DNA of 64,000 nt from an uncultured Latescibacterota bacterium (lineage in GTDB: Bacteria; Latescibacterota; UBA2968). Where the stretch lies: assembly GCA_951812755.1 (NCBI GenBank), contig OX638329.1, positions 2,899,339 through 2,963,338 on the forward strand, written 5' to 3'. Below the pieces are notes generated by a model. It saw nothing but the letters and a program-made list of their open reading frames with translations. It made no database searches and was not told where the DNA came from. Below, one piece after another: positions 1-8,841 of the stretch (positions are counted from its first letter, which is position 1; the number at the start of each line of letters is the position of its first letter). Position numbers and translations under genes: made by a program.

Positions 1-22
1 TCGTATAAAAATTCGATTTCAC

Positions 23-121
23 AACAGTATAAGCATTTTTATTTTGAATTGATCCGAAAATTGGCGTACTATGTTTTAGATGCATCAATAACCCCAATCT
101 TCCAACAGGAGGTCAGAGATG
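23..121 (+). repeat. Duplicated promoter/leader segment, copy 1
   Basis: About 100 bp ending at the start codon of the first tandem PhyH gene reappears, with scattered substitutions and one single-base indel, at 4792-4891 ahead of its paralogue. Similarity begins at the shared AACAGTATA and runs through the Shine-Dalgarno sequence AGGAGGT (107-113). Promoter and gene therefore appear to have been duplicated together. Confidence 0.85.
44..72 (+). promoter_or_regulatory. Predicted sigma70-type promoter of PhyH gene at 119
   Basis: TTGAAT (44-49) and TACTAT (67-72) are separated by exactly 17 nt. The same arrangement, TTGAAT-17-TACCAT, is kept in the duplicated copy at 4813-4841, which supports a functional promoter. 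The transcription start would lie about 40 nt before the ATG. Confidence 0.6.
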
Positions 122-1858
122 GACCGGGATACGATGAGCAATGAAGAGAACTATGCGTTTGATGTCGCCGGATATTTGCATGTTCCAGGGGTGTTGAGTC
201 GGGGGGAAGTTGAGGCTTTGAACAGGGCACTGGACGAGGCGGGTGCGTCTGAAGGCATGCTGGGTTGGGAAGCACCCCAGCGGGATTTGTTTCGGGATTT
301 GCTGGTGCATCCGCAACTGGTATGGTATTTGAATCAAATTATCGGACATGGGTTCCGACTGGATCAGGCACCCCGGTTGTTGGGGAGCCGGGAGGGGGAG
401 ATTGGACAGGGTCTGGTTGGTGGAGATGAGCCTCGGAATCCGTCCCGGGCGTATTTTATTCAAAATGGTCGCCGCTCGTGCCAGGGGGTGAAGGCGATCT
501 GGGTGCTGGAAGATGTGGAGGAGGGAGATGGCGGACCGGTGGTGGTTCAGGCGAGCCACAAGAGCAATGTGGAAACGCCCGAGGATTTGGTGACGGGGCA
601 GGACGATATGGGGCTGGTGAGACAGCCAGTGTTGAAGGCGGGGGATTTGTTTTTGCTGGCTGAATCTACTTTGCAGGGGATGCGTCCGTGGACGGAGTCT
701 CCGAAGCGGTTGTTGACATACTGGTATGCGGGGCGGGCAGTCATTCAGTCGAATGGACCGGGACCGGGTGCTGAGATTGAAACGCGACCCGAGTGGACGG
801 AGAATGCGCCTCCCGAACAGAAGGCGGTGATGTACAGGCCGGGAGCTAAGGGATCTAATCCGCCACCGGTACTGAATACCGATGGCGAAAAGACGTGGGT
901 GGAAGAGAGTTCTGAGGTGATTCATCCCTCGATTTATATTCGGGATCCAAATTCGAAGATTGATGAGAAGGAATTTTATTTTTGGGATTTGAACGGGTAT
1001 CTGGTGGTGCGCGGAGTGATGGACGGGGAATGGTTGGAAAAGGCGAATGAGGCGGTGGATAAATTTCAGGATCGGATTGAGGTCGGTGCAGAACTGGCGC
1101 GAGGGTCAAAGAGTCAGGCAGGGACGGGGCGGCCGTTATTGCCGGGTCTGGTGGATTTGCCCGCGCCTTATTGCGATCCGTTCCGGCGTATGATTGCCCA
1201 TCCTGCCGTGGTGCATCGCTTGAACTGGATGGGAGCCAGTGGGTATCGCACGGGTGGTGGTACGGTATTCTGTGCGGTTCAGGGCACATCGGGGCACTCT
1301 TTGCACGATGGGAATGAGCCGATGAGTCCGTCGCGGGGCTATCAGTTTAAGAATGGGCGGAGTTATTGCGAGACAGTGACGATTACGTGGCAGTTGCGGG
1401 ATGTAGAGCCGGATCTGGGCGGGTTTGCCTGTGTGCCTGGTTCTCATAAGACGCAGTATTCGATGCCGCCGGGAATCCGTACATGCGATGAGACGATGGG
1501 GTTGGTGGTGCAGCCAGCGATGAAAGCGGGCGATGTGTTATTTTTTATGGATGGCGGGTGTACACACGGCGCGCTGGCGTGGAAAAATCCGATTCCCAGG
1601 CGGGGTGTGCTGGTTAAATATCAGTCCAAAAATTCCAACTGGGGCGGTGGCGTGATCGATCCCCAGGAGCGCTGGGGCGATATGGTGGAAGATATGACCG
1701 AGGAACAGTTTGCAGTTATGCGCGGTCCCGAACGCGATGGATGGGATCGCACGGTGCCCAGGTTGGTAGTACACGATGGACAGGCGCATGTGTCGTACGA
1801 TCCAGAGGGCGACCGATATGCGGCTTCTTATCGGAAGCCTGGGGAAAAGTCGAGATAG
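119..1858 (+). CDS. Tandem-domain phytanoyl-CoA dioxygenase (PhyH) family protein
   Basis: This 579-residue protein carries two PhyH-type cupin folds, roughly residues 10-250 and 275-520. Family members are Fe(II)/2-oxoglutarate oxygenases. The C-terminal domain keeps a His at 396 in LHDGNEP, a distal His at 483 in CTHG, and basic residues in NPIPRRG suited to 2-oxoglutarate. The usual HxD acid is Gly398. In the N-terminal domain both His positions are replaced, V100 in LVGGDEP and Q186 in TLQG, so it is probably a catalytically dead structural copy. The start is set by AGGAGGT (107-113) five bases before ATG. The PurN-like gene follows 14 bp downstream and may be cotranscribed. A paralogue lies at 4889. 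The substrate cannot be told from sequence. Confidence 0.9.
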   Translation: MDRDTMSNEENYAFDVAGYLHVPGVLSRGEVEALNRALDEAGASEGMLGWEAPQRDLFRDLLVHPQLVWYLNQIIGHGFRLDQAPRLLGSREGEIGQGLVGGDEPRNPSRAYFIQNGRRSCQGVKAIWVLEDVEEGDGGPVVVQASHKSNVETPEDLVTGQDDMGLVRQPVLKAGDLFLLAESTLQGMRPWTESPKRLLTYWYAGRAVIQSNGPGPGAEIETRPEWTENAPPEQKAVMYRPGAKGSNPPPVLNTDGEKTWVEESSEVIHPSIYIRDPNSKIDEKEFYFWDLNGYLVVRGVMDGEWLEKANEAVDKFQDRIEVGAELARGSKSQAGTGRPLLPGLVDLPAPYCDPFRRMIAHPAVVHRLNWMGASGYRTGGGTVFCAVQGTSGHSLHDGNEPMSPSRGYQFKNGRSYCETVTITWQLRDVEPDLGGFACVPGSHKTQYSMPPGIRTCDETMGLVVQPAMKAGDVLFFMDGGCTHGALAWKNPIPRRGVLVKYQSKNSNWGGGVIDPQERWGDMVEDMTEEQFAVMRGPERDGWDRTVPRLVVHDGQAHVSYDPEGDRYAASYRKPGEKSR

Positions 1859-1872
1859 GGAGGAATGGGAAA

Positions 1873-2490
1873 ATGCCGAGTAGAAGGGTCTTGCAACTGG
1901 GCTTTCTGGCTTCGCACAGAGGCACCAATATGCAGGCTATTCTCGACGCCTGCAAAACAGGACGATTGCAAGCGAGGCCCCGGGTGGTCATTAGCAATAA
2001 CTCGGATTCTGGGGTCTTGCAGCGGGCCAGGAAGGCGGGCGTGCCTTCAGCACATTTGAGTACCTACACCCACCCCGAGCCCGGTGCTCTGGACAGGGCT
2101 ATTCTGGCGATTTTGCAGGAGTATGGGGTCGAGGTGGTCTGCCTGGCTGGATACATGAAACGGTTGGGGGCACGTACTTTGGCTGCGTACAGGGGGCGCG
2201 TTCTCAATATCCATCCATCCCTATTGCCCAAGTTTGGTGGTCAGGGTTTTTACGGGGAGGTTGTGCATCGGGCGGTGTTGGCCGCGGGTGAAAGCGAGAC
2301 TGGGGCCACGGTGCATCTGGTTGACGAAGAATACGACCAGGGTCCGGTTTTGGACCAGATTCCGGTGCCAGTTGAACGCGGCGATTCGGTCGAGACTCTA
2401 TCGGCACGGGTGCTGCAACAGGAACACAGGCTTTACGTCCGGACGTTGCAGCGCATTGCCTCTGGTGAGATTGAGCTGCAGGGGCTATAG
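1873..2490 (+). CDS. purN: Phosphoribosylglycinamide formyltransferase (PurN)-like protein
   Basis: The 205-residue product matches the GART/PurN family in length and motifs. It has an N-terminal Rossmann-like strand followed by SHRGTNMQAI (the GSNLQAI-type phosphate loop), the catalytic block NIHPSLLPKF containing the Asn and His, and an Asp in the loop DEEYDQGPVL. PurN transfers a formyl group from 10-formyl-THF to GAR in purine synthesis. The ATG at 1873 is chosen because AGGGAGG (1856-1862) lies 10 bases upstream; a longer in-frame reading into the PhyH gene has no ribosome site. No other purine gene is visible nearby, so a formyltransferase acting on another amine is possible. Confidence 0.85.
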   Translation: MPSRRVLQLGFLASHRGTNMQAILDACKTGRLQARPRVVISNNSDSGVLQRARKAGVPSAHLSTYTHPEPGALDRAILAILQEYGVEVVCLAGYMKRLGARTLAAYRGRVLNIHPSLLPKFGGQGFYGEVVHRAVLAAGESETGATVHLVDEEYDQGPVLDQIPVPVERGDSVETLSARVLQQEHRLYVRTLQRIASGEIELQGL

Positions 2491-2511
2491 ATAGTTTTGC
2501 AGGGTGTATAG

Positions 2512-2540
2512 AACCGGGGCTTATCGCAAGTCCCGGTTTT
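2512..2540 (+). terminator. Probable rho-independent terminator after purN
   Basis: AACCGGGGCTT (2512-2522) pairs with AAGTCCCGGTT (2528-2538), an 11-bp stem with one G-U pair and a five-base loop, followed by a short T run. It separates purN from the FG-GAP gene at 2556, only 16 bases before that gene's start codon. Confidence 0.55.
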
Positions 2541-2555
2541 GTGTAGGAGGCGGTA

Positions 2556-3848
2556 ATGGCAACGGTATCGTGTATGTTTGAGATCGCTTTTGAGGAATAC
2601 GGTGGGGCAGAGTGTTTTCCGGCGGATATCGATGGAGATGGTATTCCGGAGATTATCACTTATCAGGGACCGGGCATTTTTGGGCCAGAGCCTTTCAGGA
2701 GTTGGGATTTTGTAAAAGCGCTGTTTCCCGATTCCGTGTCTGTCTCGGCATTTCGCGCCGATGGGCGACGTTTGTGGACATGGGGAACGCCAAACCCGCC
2801 GCACATTCCTTATATCTCCCACTCCTATGAAGCCTGTATCGCTACGGGAGATATTGATGGGGACGGGCGCATTGAGGTGGTCGTAGCAGATGGAGATAGG
2901 GTTGTGGTCCTGGACGGTGAGACAGGGGAGGAGGTAAAAAGCGTCCGTCTTCCCGATGAAAATTACTATATCCTCCAGACCGCTGCACGGCTTACCGATA
3001 AACACGAAGCTGCTATTGCGATCAAAAATGGAGAGATGGGAAATGGTTCGTGGCGATATGGCGAGCCAGTGCTGGGTCTGAATGCAGATCTGGAGCTGGT
3101 GTGGGGTCCCAAAGCTGTTCCGGGAGGTGGGCACCACATTCTGTCTCTGGATTTGGATGGCGAGCAGGTGTATCTAATCGGATACTGTGCCGTGGGCATG
3201 GACGGGCAGATTTTGTGGACGATGGATGCTGTTGATCCGGAAACACTGAATGCAGATCAGCAGCATGTGGATTACACGGATGTGTTTCACACTGTTAGCG
3301 GGCCAGTTTTTTCTATTGCCGCGTCCGACAAGCTGCACCTTTTTGGGGCGGGAGGCAGGACTTATTTTTCGAGAGAACACATTCATTGCCAGGGTACGGC
3401 TCTGGGATGTTTTCGTTCGGATTCTGAATTTCAGGTTGCGCTCTACAATTCGCCAAATGGTCCTATGGTGCTTTACGATCCAGATGGTCTGGAAGTGTGG
3501 AGCAGGCCCACTGAGCGGGTCTGGCCAATGGGTTTTCCCAGAGGCGGAGAAAAGCTCCGCATGCACAGAAACCGGCCGATTATCGCGCTTCGGGGGAGCC
3601 AGACATGGATCGGGTATGCCGATGGCGGATGGCCCTGGGGGATGGATGGGGATGGTGAGATATCGCTGGAGTTTTCACCGCCTGCAAATGCAAAACATCC
3701 CGATTGTCCCGCGGGTATTTTGGAGCGCACACGGCTCGATGATATCGGTTATAGCTATGCGATGCAGGTTTGTGATATGAACAATGACGGTAGGGAGGAG
3801 GCCTTGATCTACGACCGAAGGTTTATGTGGGTGTATGCGTTGCCTTAA
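2556..3848 (+). CDS. FG-GAP/VCBS repeat beta-propeller protein
   Basis: This 430-residue protein has several calcium-binding type loops: DIDGDGIPEI near residue 24, DIDGDGRIEVVV near 107 and DMNNDGREEA near 410. These are characteristic of FG-GAP/VCBS propellers and of the propellers in family 11 rhamnogalacturonan lyases. No catalytic signature could be recognised and no clear signal peptide is seen, so the role is open; binding or cleaving a polysaccharide is plausible. The start is set by AGGAGG (2545-2550) five bases before ATG. Its 3' end overlaps the convergent aldolase gene by 26 bp. Confidence 0.7.
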   Translation: MATVSCMFEIAFEEYGGAECFPADIDGDGIPEIITYQGPGIFGPEPFRSWDFVKALFPDSVSVSAFRADGRRLWTWGTPNPPHIPYISHSYEACIATGDIDGDGRIEVVVADGDRVVVLDGETGEEVKSVRLPDENYYILQTAARLTDKHEAAIAIKNGEMGNGSWRYGEPVLGLNADLELVWGPKAVPGGGHHILSLDLDGEQVYLIGYCAVGMDGQILWTMDAVDPETLNADQQHVDYTDVFHTVSGPVFSIAASDKLHLFGAGGRTYFSREHIHCQGTALGCFRSDSEFQVALYNSPNGPMVLYDPDGLEVWSRPTERVWPMGFPRGGEKLRMHRNRPIIALRGSQTWIGYADGGWPWGMDGDGEISLEFSPPANAKHPDCPAGILERTRLDDIGYSYAMQVCDMNNDGREEALIYDRRFMWVYALP

Positions 3849-4746
3849 CACTTAGCAGGCCGATCTGATCCAGAGACGCACGGAGAAATTCCACGTCTTC
3901 TTTTGTGGCAGAGAGTTGGGGCGATCTGAGATATCGAGCGGAGACGCCGTAGAGTTCCAGGATGGCGCGCCACATGGTTTGCCAGCCGCCTCGAAAATTG
4001 GGCTGCAGATCCCAGAGCGGGCGTTCGATTTCGACTGTGATTCGCCGTGCTTCGGCTATGTCGTTGCGGCATAGAGCCTGATGGAATTCCGAGCCGATGT
4101 GGGGGGCGAATGAGGTGGACCAGTCCATGAAGGTGGTGCAGCCAAAGGGCCATTCGAGGAGGTGACGCCACAGGGTGCCTCCGGTCATGATTTTCCAGTG
4201 GTGGCCGTATTTTTGCAGGGTTTCTACGGCATAAGCCGTGTCGCCGTCTTCTTTGAAACAGCAGATATTGGGTTCGTCTATGAGCATATCCAGTGCGCGA
4301 TGCGAGGGATAGCCGACGAGCATCACCGGGATGATTTTGCCGATTGCGGCATTGTGGGCAGCCACGCCTTCAGGGTCTGAGCCGTGGAATGTGGTGACGG
4401 ACATGAGCGCATCTGCGCCCCATTCGATACACCTGTGGGCGAATGCTTCTGCTTGTTGGGTGGGCCAGGCCCCGGTCGCGGCTATGGTGAGGGCGCGACC
4501 AGCGGTGCGCTCGATGGTAAATTGTGTGAGTTGTGCGATTTCGTCTTCGCTCAGGCAGAAGTACTGGCTGTCGCCCGCTGTCAGTAAGATGACGCCGCTG
4601 CCGCCTCCAATGCCGATTTCGATGATGTTCCCCACGCCATTCCAGTCGATGTCTCCGTTTGATAGAAAAGGTGTCGGTATCGATGTGACAGGGCCTTTTA
4701 GGAGGTTTTTGATTTCATCGGGCGATTTTCGCGCTCGTGTGGTCAT
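3823..4746 (-). CDS. Dihydrodipicolinate synthase/N-acetylneuraminate lyase family protein
   Basis: The 307-residue product has the class I aldolase TIM-barrel pattern of the DapA/NanA family. It opens with KGPVTSIPTPF, carries the strand GGGSGVILLTAGDSQ at the place of the GTTGE pyruvate-carboxylate motif, and has the Schiff-base lysine in CCFKEDGD. Replacement of TTGE by AGDS argues against true lysine biosynthesis and for a catabolic sugar-acid or keto-acid aldolase or dehydratase. The ATG at 4746 is preceded by AAGGAGTGACAAAT; a longer in-frame start 36 codons upstream lacks a ribosome site. It stands alone on the minus strand and converges with the FG-GAP gene. Substrate unknown. Confidence 0.85.
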   Translation of the reverse strand: MTTRARKSPDEIKNLLKGPVTSIPTPFLSNGDIDWNGVGNIIEIGIGGGSGVILLTAGDSQYFCLSEDEIAQLTQFTIERTAGRALTIAATGAWPTQQAEAFAHRCIEWGADALMSVTTFHGSDPEGVAAHNAAIGKIIPVMLVGYPSHRALDMLIDEPNICCFKEDGDTAYAVETLQKYGHHWKIMTGGTLWRHLLEWPFGCTTFMDWSTSFAPHIGSEFHQALCRNDIAEARRITVEIERPLWDLQPNFRGGWQTMWRAILELYGVSARYLRSPQLSATKEDVEFLRASLDQIGLLSVKATHTPT

Positions 4747-4791
4747 ATTTGTCACTCCTTGTCTAATTCTTCTTTTTTCGCGGCATCTCAT

Positions 4792-4891
4792 AACAGTATA
4801 ATCATTTTTGTTTTGAATTGATCCAAAAATTAGCGTACCATGTATTAAATGCACTAATAAACCCCAATCTTATATCAGGAGGTCACCGATG
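4792..4891 (+). repeat. Duplicated promoter/leader segment, copy 2
   Basis: Second copy of the segment at 23-121, including the -35/-10 pair and the AGGAGGT ribosome site (4877-4883). It lies between the divergent aldolase gene and the second tandem PhyH gene. Confidence 0.85.
4813..4841 (+). promoter_or_regulatory. Predicted promoter of PhyH gene at 4889
   Basis: TTGAAT (4813-4818), a 17-nt spacer and TACCAT (4836-4841), conserved in position and spacing with the promoter at 44-72. Confidence 0.55.
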
Positions 4892-6652
4892 GACCGGGAA
4901 GCGATGAGCAATGAGGAGAATTACTGCTTTGATGTGGCAGGCTATTTGCACATCCCGGGCGTGCTGAACCGAGGTGAAGTGAAGGCACTGAATGAAGCGC
5001 TGGATAAAGGGGGGCAGAGTGAGGGGATGCTGAGATGGGATTCCCCGCTTCGGGATGTGTTTCGGGATTTGATGATTCATCCACAATTGGTGTGGTATTT
5101 GAATCAGATCGTGGGCTATGGATTCAGGCTGGACCGGGAGCCAGAGTTGCTGTGCGATGAGACCTGGGATGTAGGAGCACCTCTGGTGGGGGGCAATGAG
5201 CCGAGAAATCCTGCCAGGGCATACTATTTTCAGAATGGCCGCCGGTATTGCCAGGCCGTGCGGGCGATCTGGGCGCTTGAGGATGTGGAAGAGGGCGATG
5301 GCGGATTTGTGATGGTGCCGTGTACCCACAAGGTGAATGTGGAGACGCCAGAGGACGTAGCTACGGGTGAGGACGATATGGGTCTGACGTTCCAGCCAGC
5401 GCTGAAGGCTGGAGATCTGTTTCTGGTGGCGGGGACAGTGTTGCAGGGGGTGCGGCCGTCCAAAGGGACACGGCGATTGTTGAGTTACGAGTATGTGGGG
5501 CGGGCGGCGATTCAGTCTGCGGGAACGGGTCCAATGGTTGCAAAAGATCCTTCTCCCGAGTGGCATGCTGCGATTAGTCCCGAACAACGCGCGTCGCTCT
5601 ACAAACCGGATTATGAGTATTCGACGCCCCCGCCTGTGGTTGTGACAGATGGCGAGACGGTAAAACTGGATGAATCGCGAGAGGTCTTTCATCCCTCGAT
5701 TTACAGTCGGGATCCCAATTCCAATATCGATGAAAAAGAGTTCTATTTTTGGGAATTGAACGGGTATTTGATTCTCAAAGGGGTGATGGACGAGGAATGG
5801 TTGGAGAAGGCGAATGGGGCAGTTGATAAGTTTGAGGACCGGATTGTAGTGCAGGAGGAATTGTCGCGAGGGTCAAAGAGTCTGGCGGGGACGGGGCGTC
5901 CGGTGCTGGGCGGTTTGCTGGATCTACCCGAGCCGTATTGCGAGCCGTTTCGGAAGATGGTGGCTCATCCGACGGTGCAGCACAGGTTGACATGGATGGG
6001 CGGGAGTGGTGCGCGAATGAGTGGGCCGTCGGCGTTTTGCTCGGTTCAGGGGACATCTGGACATGCGTTGCACGATGCCGGGGAACCGATGTATCCCCCC
6101 ATGGGCTATCAGTTTCAGAATGGGCGGAGCTATTCAGAGGCGGTGACGGTTACATGGCAGTTGCGGGATGTGCCGCCCGGTCTTGGTGGGTTTGCCTGTG
6201 TGCCGGGTTCTCACAAGGGGAAATACCCCACGCCGCCGGGCGTGCGGTCATGCGACGATCACATGGGTCTGGCGAAGCAACTGGTGATGGAGGCGGGAGA
6301 TGTGCTGTTTTTTGCCGATGGCTCGACGACGCACGGCACCACGGCGTGGAAGAATCCCATCCCGAGGCGGGGTATTTTGATCAAATACTCGTCGCGGAGT
6401 TTTCACCGCAGCGGTGGGGAGATGGTGCATCCGTGGAACCGCTGGGGCGACGATATGGTGGAGGGTATGACGGACGCACATTTGGCCGTGATGCGCGGCA
6501 CGGATCGCGATGCGCGCGATTACAACGTGCCCCGGCTCGAAGTGAAGGATGGCGAGGTGGAGGTGTCCTACGAGCGGGGGCAGGCACTTTATAGCGGCGA
6601 GGCACCAGCGACGCCAGTGGTTGAACAGATGCGAAATAGAAGAGGTCGTTAG
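4889..6652 (+). CDS. Tandem-domain phytanoyl-CoA dioxygenase (PhyH) family protein, paralogue
   Basis: This 587-residue protein aligns over its whole length with the product of the gene at 119 (same opening MDR-x-x-MSNEENY and the same two-domain layout). Domain 2 keeps His395 in LHDAGEP and His482 in TTHG, with Ala397 where HxD would place Asp. Domain 1 again has V100 and Q186 at the two His positions. The identical pattern of loss in both paralogues shows it predates the duplication. Start: AGGAGGT (4877-4883) six bases before ATG. Its last four bases overlap the convergent PhyH gene. Expected role: non-heme iron oxygenase-like catalysis through domain 2, substrate unknown. Confidence 0.9.
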   Translation: MDREAMSNEENYCFDVAGYLHIPGVLNRGEVKALNEALDKGGQSEGMLRWDSPLRDVFRDLMIHPQLVWYLNQIVGYGFRLDREPELLCDETWDVGAPLVGGNEPRNPARAYYFQNGRRYCQAVRAIWALEDVEEGDGGFVMVPCTHKVNVETPEDVATGEDDMGLTFQPALKAGDLFLVAGTVLQGVRPSKGTRRLLSYEYVGRAAIQSAGTGPMVAKDPSPEWHAAISPEQRASLYKPDYEYSTPPPVVVTDGETVKLDESREVFHPSIYSRDPNSNIDEKEFYFWELNGYLILKGVMDEEWLEKANGAVDKFEDRIVVQEELSRGSKSLAGTGRPVLGGLLDLPEPYCEPFRKMVAHPTVQHRLTWMGGSGARMSGPSAFCSVQGTSGHALHDAGEPMYPPMGYQFQNGRSYSEAVTVTWQLRDVPPGLGGFACVPGSHKGKYPTPPGVRSCDDHMGLAKQLVMEAGDVLFFADGSTTHGTTAWKNPIPRRGILIKYSSRSFHRSGGEMVHPWNRWGDDMVEGMTDAHLAVMRGTDRDARDYNVPRLEVKDGEVEVSYERGQALYSGEAPATPVVEQMRNRRGR

Positions 6653-7467
6653 ACGGTTCTGTTATCCAGCGAGTACTCGCGGTTTCCATTTGGACCGCCG
6701 CCAATTGCCCAGGTGCCGCGAAAGAGCGAGCGGCGCTTTGGGGGCATGGCTTCGATTGTTTCGTGGTCGAGGTTGAGGCGGTGCCACTGTGCCCAGATGG
6801 AGTTGTAGCAGTTGAAGACCGCGCATCTCGGGTTGTTCGGGTTGATCCAGTCGTTGGCTGCGTGGATCAGGCTTTCTGTGAAGATGACCACTGAGCCTGC
6901 GGGGCAGCTATAATCTTCCATTGCATCTCGCATACTGGATTCATAGGGAGAGCCGCCGATATTGGGCCGAAACGGATCCGGGCCGCCGTAATTGAAGTGG
7001 GCTTTGTGTGACCCGCTGAGAAAAGAGGTCCCGCCGTGTCCGGCTACCACTTCCTCGAGTTCCCATACGACCCGGGTCAGCCCGGCAAAAATTTTATTTC
7101 CCGCAACCTGATAGCGCATGGCGTTGGCTTGCTGGGGTGGACGCACGACGTGAGGCAGGCCGTTGTCGCGCCGTTCCGATTTGCTCCATCCGGGAGGTCG
7201 CACAGTGGTGAAGGAACCTTCGCAACGGAAACCGTAGCAGTCGTCTTTCACAAAAGGGTTTTCGGATAGAATTTCGTTTAGAATGCCGACGATTGCCGGG
7301 TGGTCCAGCAGGTTTTGAAGCGCACCTTCATAACTCCGCCTGGCACCGGCATACACTTCCGCTTTCATCTCTTCTATCTCGGCTGCTGATAGCACAGAAG
7401 GCAGCAGGATCCAGCCGCGAAGGTCGAAGAAGAATTTTTGCTCGTCGGTCATAGGTATGGGTGTCAT
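6649..7467 (-). CDS. Phytanoyl-CoA dioxygenase (PhyH) family protein, single domain
   Basis: The 272-residue product has one PhyH fold: a conserved N-terminal helix region (DLRGWILLPSVLSAAEIEEM), the core GHGGTSFLSGSHK near residues 143-154, a distal His at 202 in SLIHAANDW and Arg in NPRCAVF. The first metal His appears to be His106 in LPHVVRP, where the third residue is Val rather than Asp or Glu, so a normal HxD site is not evident. Start and stop overlap the upstream oxidoreductase gene as ATGA (7464-7467), with GGAGG a few bases before ATG, so the two genes are translationally coupled and probably act on the same compound. Confidence 0.88.
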   Translation of the reverse strand: MTPIPMTDEQKFFFDLRGWILLPSVLSAAEIEEMKAEVYAGARRSYEGALQNLLDHPAIVGILNEILSENPFVKDDCYGFRCEGSFTTVRPPGWSKSERRDNGLPHVVRPPQQANAMRYQVAGNKIFAGLTRVVWELEEVVAGHGGTSFLSGSHKAHFNYGGPDPFRPNIGGSPYESSMRDAMEDYSCPAGSVVIFTESLIHAANDWINPNNPRCAVFNCYNSIWAQWHRLNLDHETIEAMPPKRRSLFRGTWAIGGGPNGNREYSLDNRTV

Positions 7468-8732
7468 TTTTCCTCCCGAGTGAGTTGGCTTACGTTGGTG
7501 AGGCGAACAGTTTCGCCGCCCTGGTCGATGGACTGCATTGCAGATAGGATCATTCGCGTGGCTTCCATGCCGTATTGGCCATCTACTGGGGATGGACCGC
7601 CGCGGGCGAATTTGGCGATTTCCTGCACCAGCTTGCGGTCTGCGCCAAAGTGAGAGGTTTCAAAGGCTTCGGCTTTGCATTGTATGATTTCTTCTCTGCG
7701 TTCCCCATAGTCCGTTACGAGGTCGATTTCGCCCTTCAGCCGCGTCAGGATCATGCGTCCTTTTGTGCCGACGAGTTCAAAGGTTTCTTCATCTTCGGCT
7801 TTGGGACCGTAAATGGCGTAGAAGATAGAGGCGACGATACCATTGTCGTACTGGAAGTGGATGGATGCGTGGTCGAAGATGTCTGCGCCGGGTTTATATA
7901 CGCAATTGTCTTTTCGGCGCGTGGGATCGGTTTCATGGGCGAAGGTCTGGTCAATCGCGCCTCGGGTCTGATCCTGTGTTCCAGTTTCGACTAACTCCGC
8001 TCGATAAGGACAAGTGTCGTCGTCGCAGACGGCACAAAACTCAGGGGCGTCTGCGCGCACTTCAAAGAGGTTGCGCCCTCCAAAGGCGTTGACCTGGAGA
8101 CAATGGCTGCCCGCAAACCAGTTGAATACATCCGTGTAGTGCGATGCCTTGTCGTTGAGTGCACCACCGCTCAATGCCCGCGTGCGATGCCAGGTCATAA
8201 AATAATGCGTGTAGGGGATTACGGCGCGAATGAGCATCATTTTGAGGTCGCCGATGACGCCGCTTTGCAGCAAGTTGTAGAGTTCTATCCAGGGTTGTTC
8301 ATAGCGCCTGGTAAAGCCCATGATCATCGGGTTATTTGATCGGTGCTCTGCTTCGTGGATGGCTATGGCATCTTCAAGCGTATGTGCAATGGGCTTGTCC
8401 AGATAGACCTTTTTGCCCGAGCGCAGTGCGGGTATTGCCGCTTCGCGATGGGCTGCCGTGGGCGTGGTGATGACAATTAGATCCACGTTGTCGTCTGAGA
8501 TCAGGGCTGTTGGATCGCTGTAGAATGTGGGTGAAAAAGCCGTGTTGCCCGCCGTTGCCGCGATTCTGTTCACTTCTTCAAGGGCGATGTGCATGCGGCT
8601 TTCTGTTCTGTTGCAAAAGGCAGTTATTGCGATGTCCAGATCGCTGGCTTGTTCGGCAATTTGATGGCCAATACAGTTGATGCCACGGCTGCCGGTTCCG
8701 ATGATGCCCACGCGAATGGTATTTGTTGTCAC
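7464..8732 (-). CDS. Gfo/Idh/MocA family NAD(P)-dependent oxidoreductase
   Basis: This 422-residue enzyme starts with a Rossmann motif (IRVGIIGTGSRG) and contains the family's catalytic-lysine motif as YLDKPIAHT, followed by the C-terminal alpha/beta domain. A Cys-x2-Cys-x4-Cys group in FCAVCDDDTCPY is seen in many catabolic members and may bind metal. Such enzymes oxidise or reduce sugars, inositols and related polyols. GTG at 8732 is chosen because GGAG lies nine bases upstream; an earlier in-frame TTG at 8747 has no ribosome site. The downstream PhyH gene overlaps its stop codon. It is divergent from the D-2-hydroxyacid dehydrogenase gene. Confidence 0.88.
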   Translation of the reverse strand: MTTNTIRVGIIGTGSRGINCIGHQIAEQASDLDIAITAFCNRTESRMHIALEEVNRIAATAGNTAFSPTFYSDPTALISDDNVDLIVITTPTAAHREAAIPALRSGKKVYLDKPIAHTLEDAIAIHEAEHRSNNPMIMGFTRRYEQPWIELYNLLQSGVIGDLKMMLIRAVIPYTHYFMTWHRTRALSGGALNDKASHYTDVFNWFAGSHCLQVNAFGGRNLFEVRADAPEFCAVCDDDTCPYRAELVETGTQDQTRGAIDQTFAHETDPTRRKDNCVYKPGADIFDHASIHFQYDNGIVASIFYAIYGPKAEDEETFELVGTKGRMILTRLKGEIDLVTDYGERREEIIQCKAEAFETSHFGADRKLVQEIAKFARGGPSPVDGQYGMEATRMILSAMQSIDQGGETVRLTNVSQLTREEK

Positions 8733-8841
8733 TGTTGATTTCTCCAAGAAAATGCACGGGTTGTATCAGGGTTCTTGTGAGAAATATACAAATTATTCCC
8801 AAAAATAAAAGTCATCTTGTGACGCTCAGGATGCCCAATCG

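Noticed and set aside
113-925. Minus-strand open frame of 270 codons at the window start
   Set aside because: Antisense shadow of the first PhyH gene; rich in Arg, His and Pro and without any motif.
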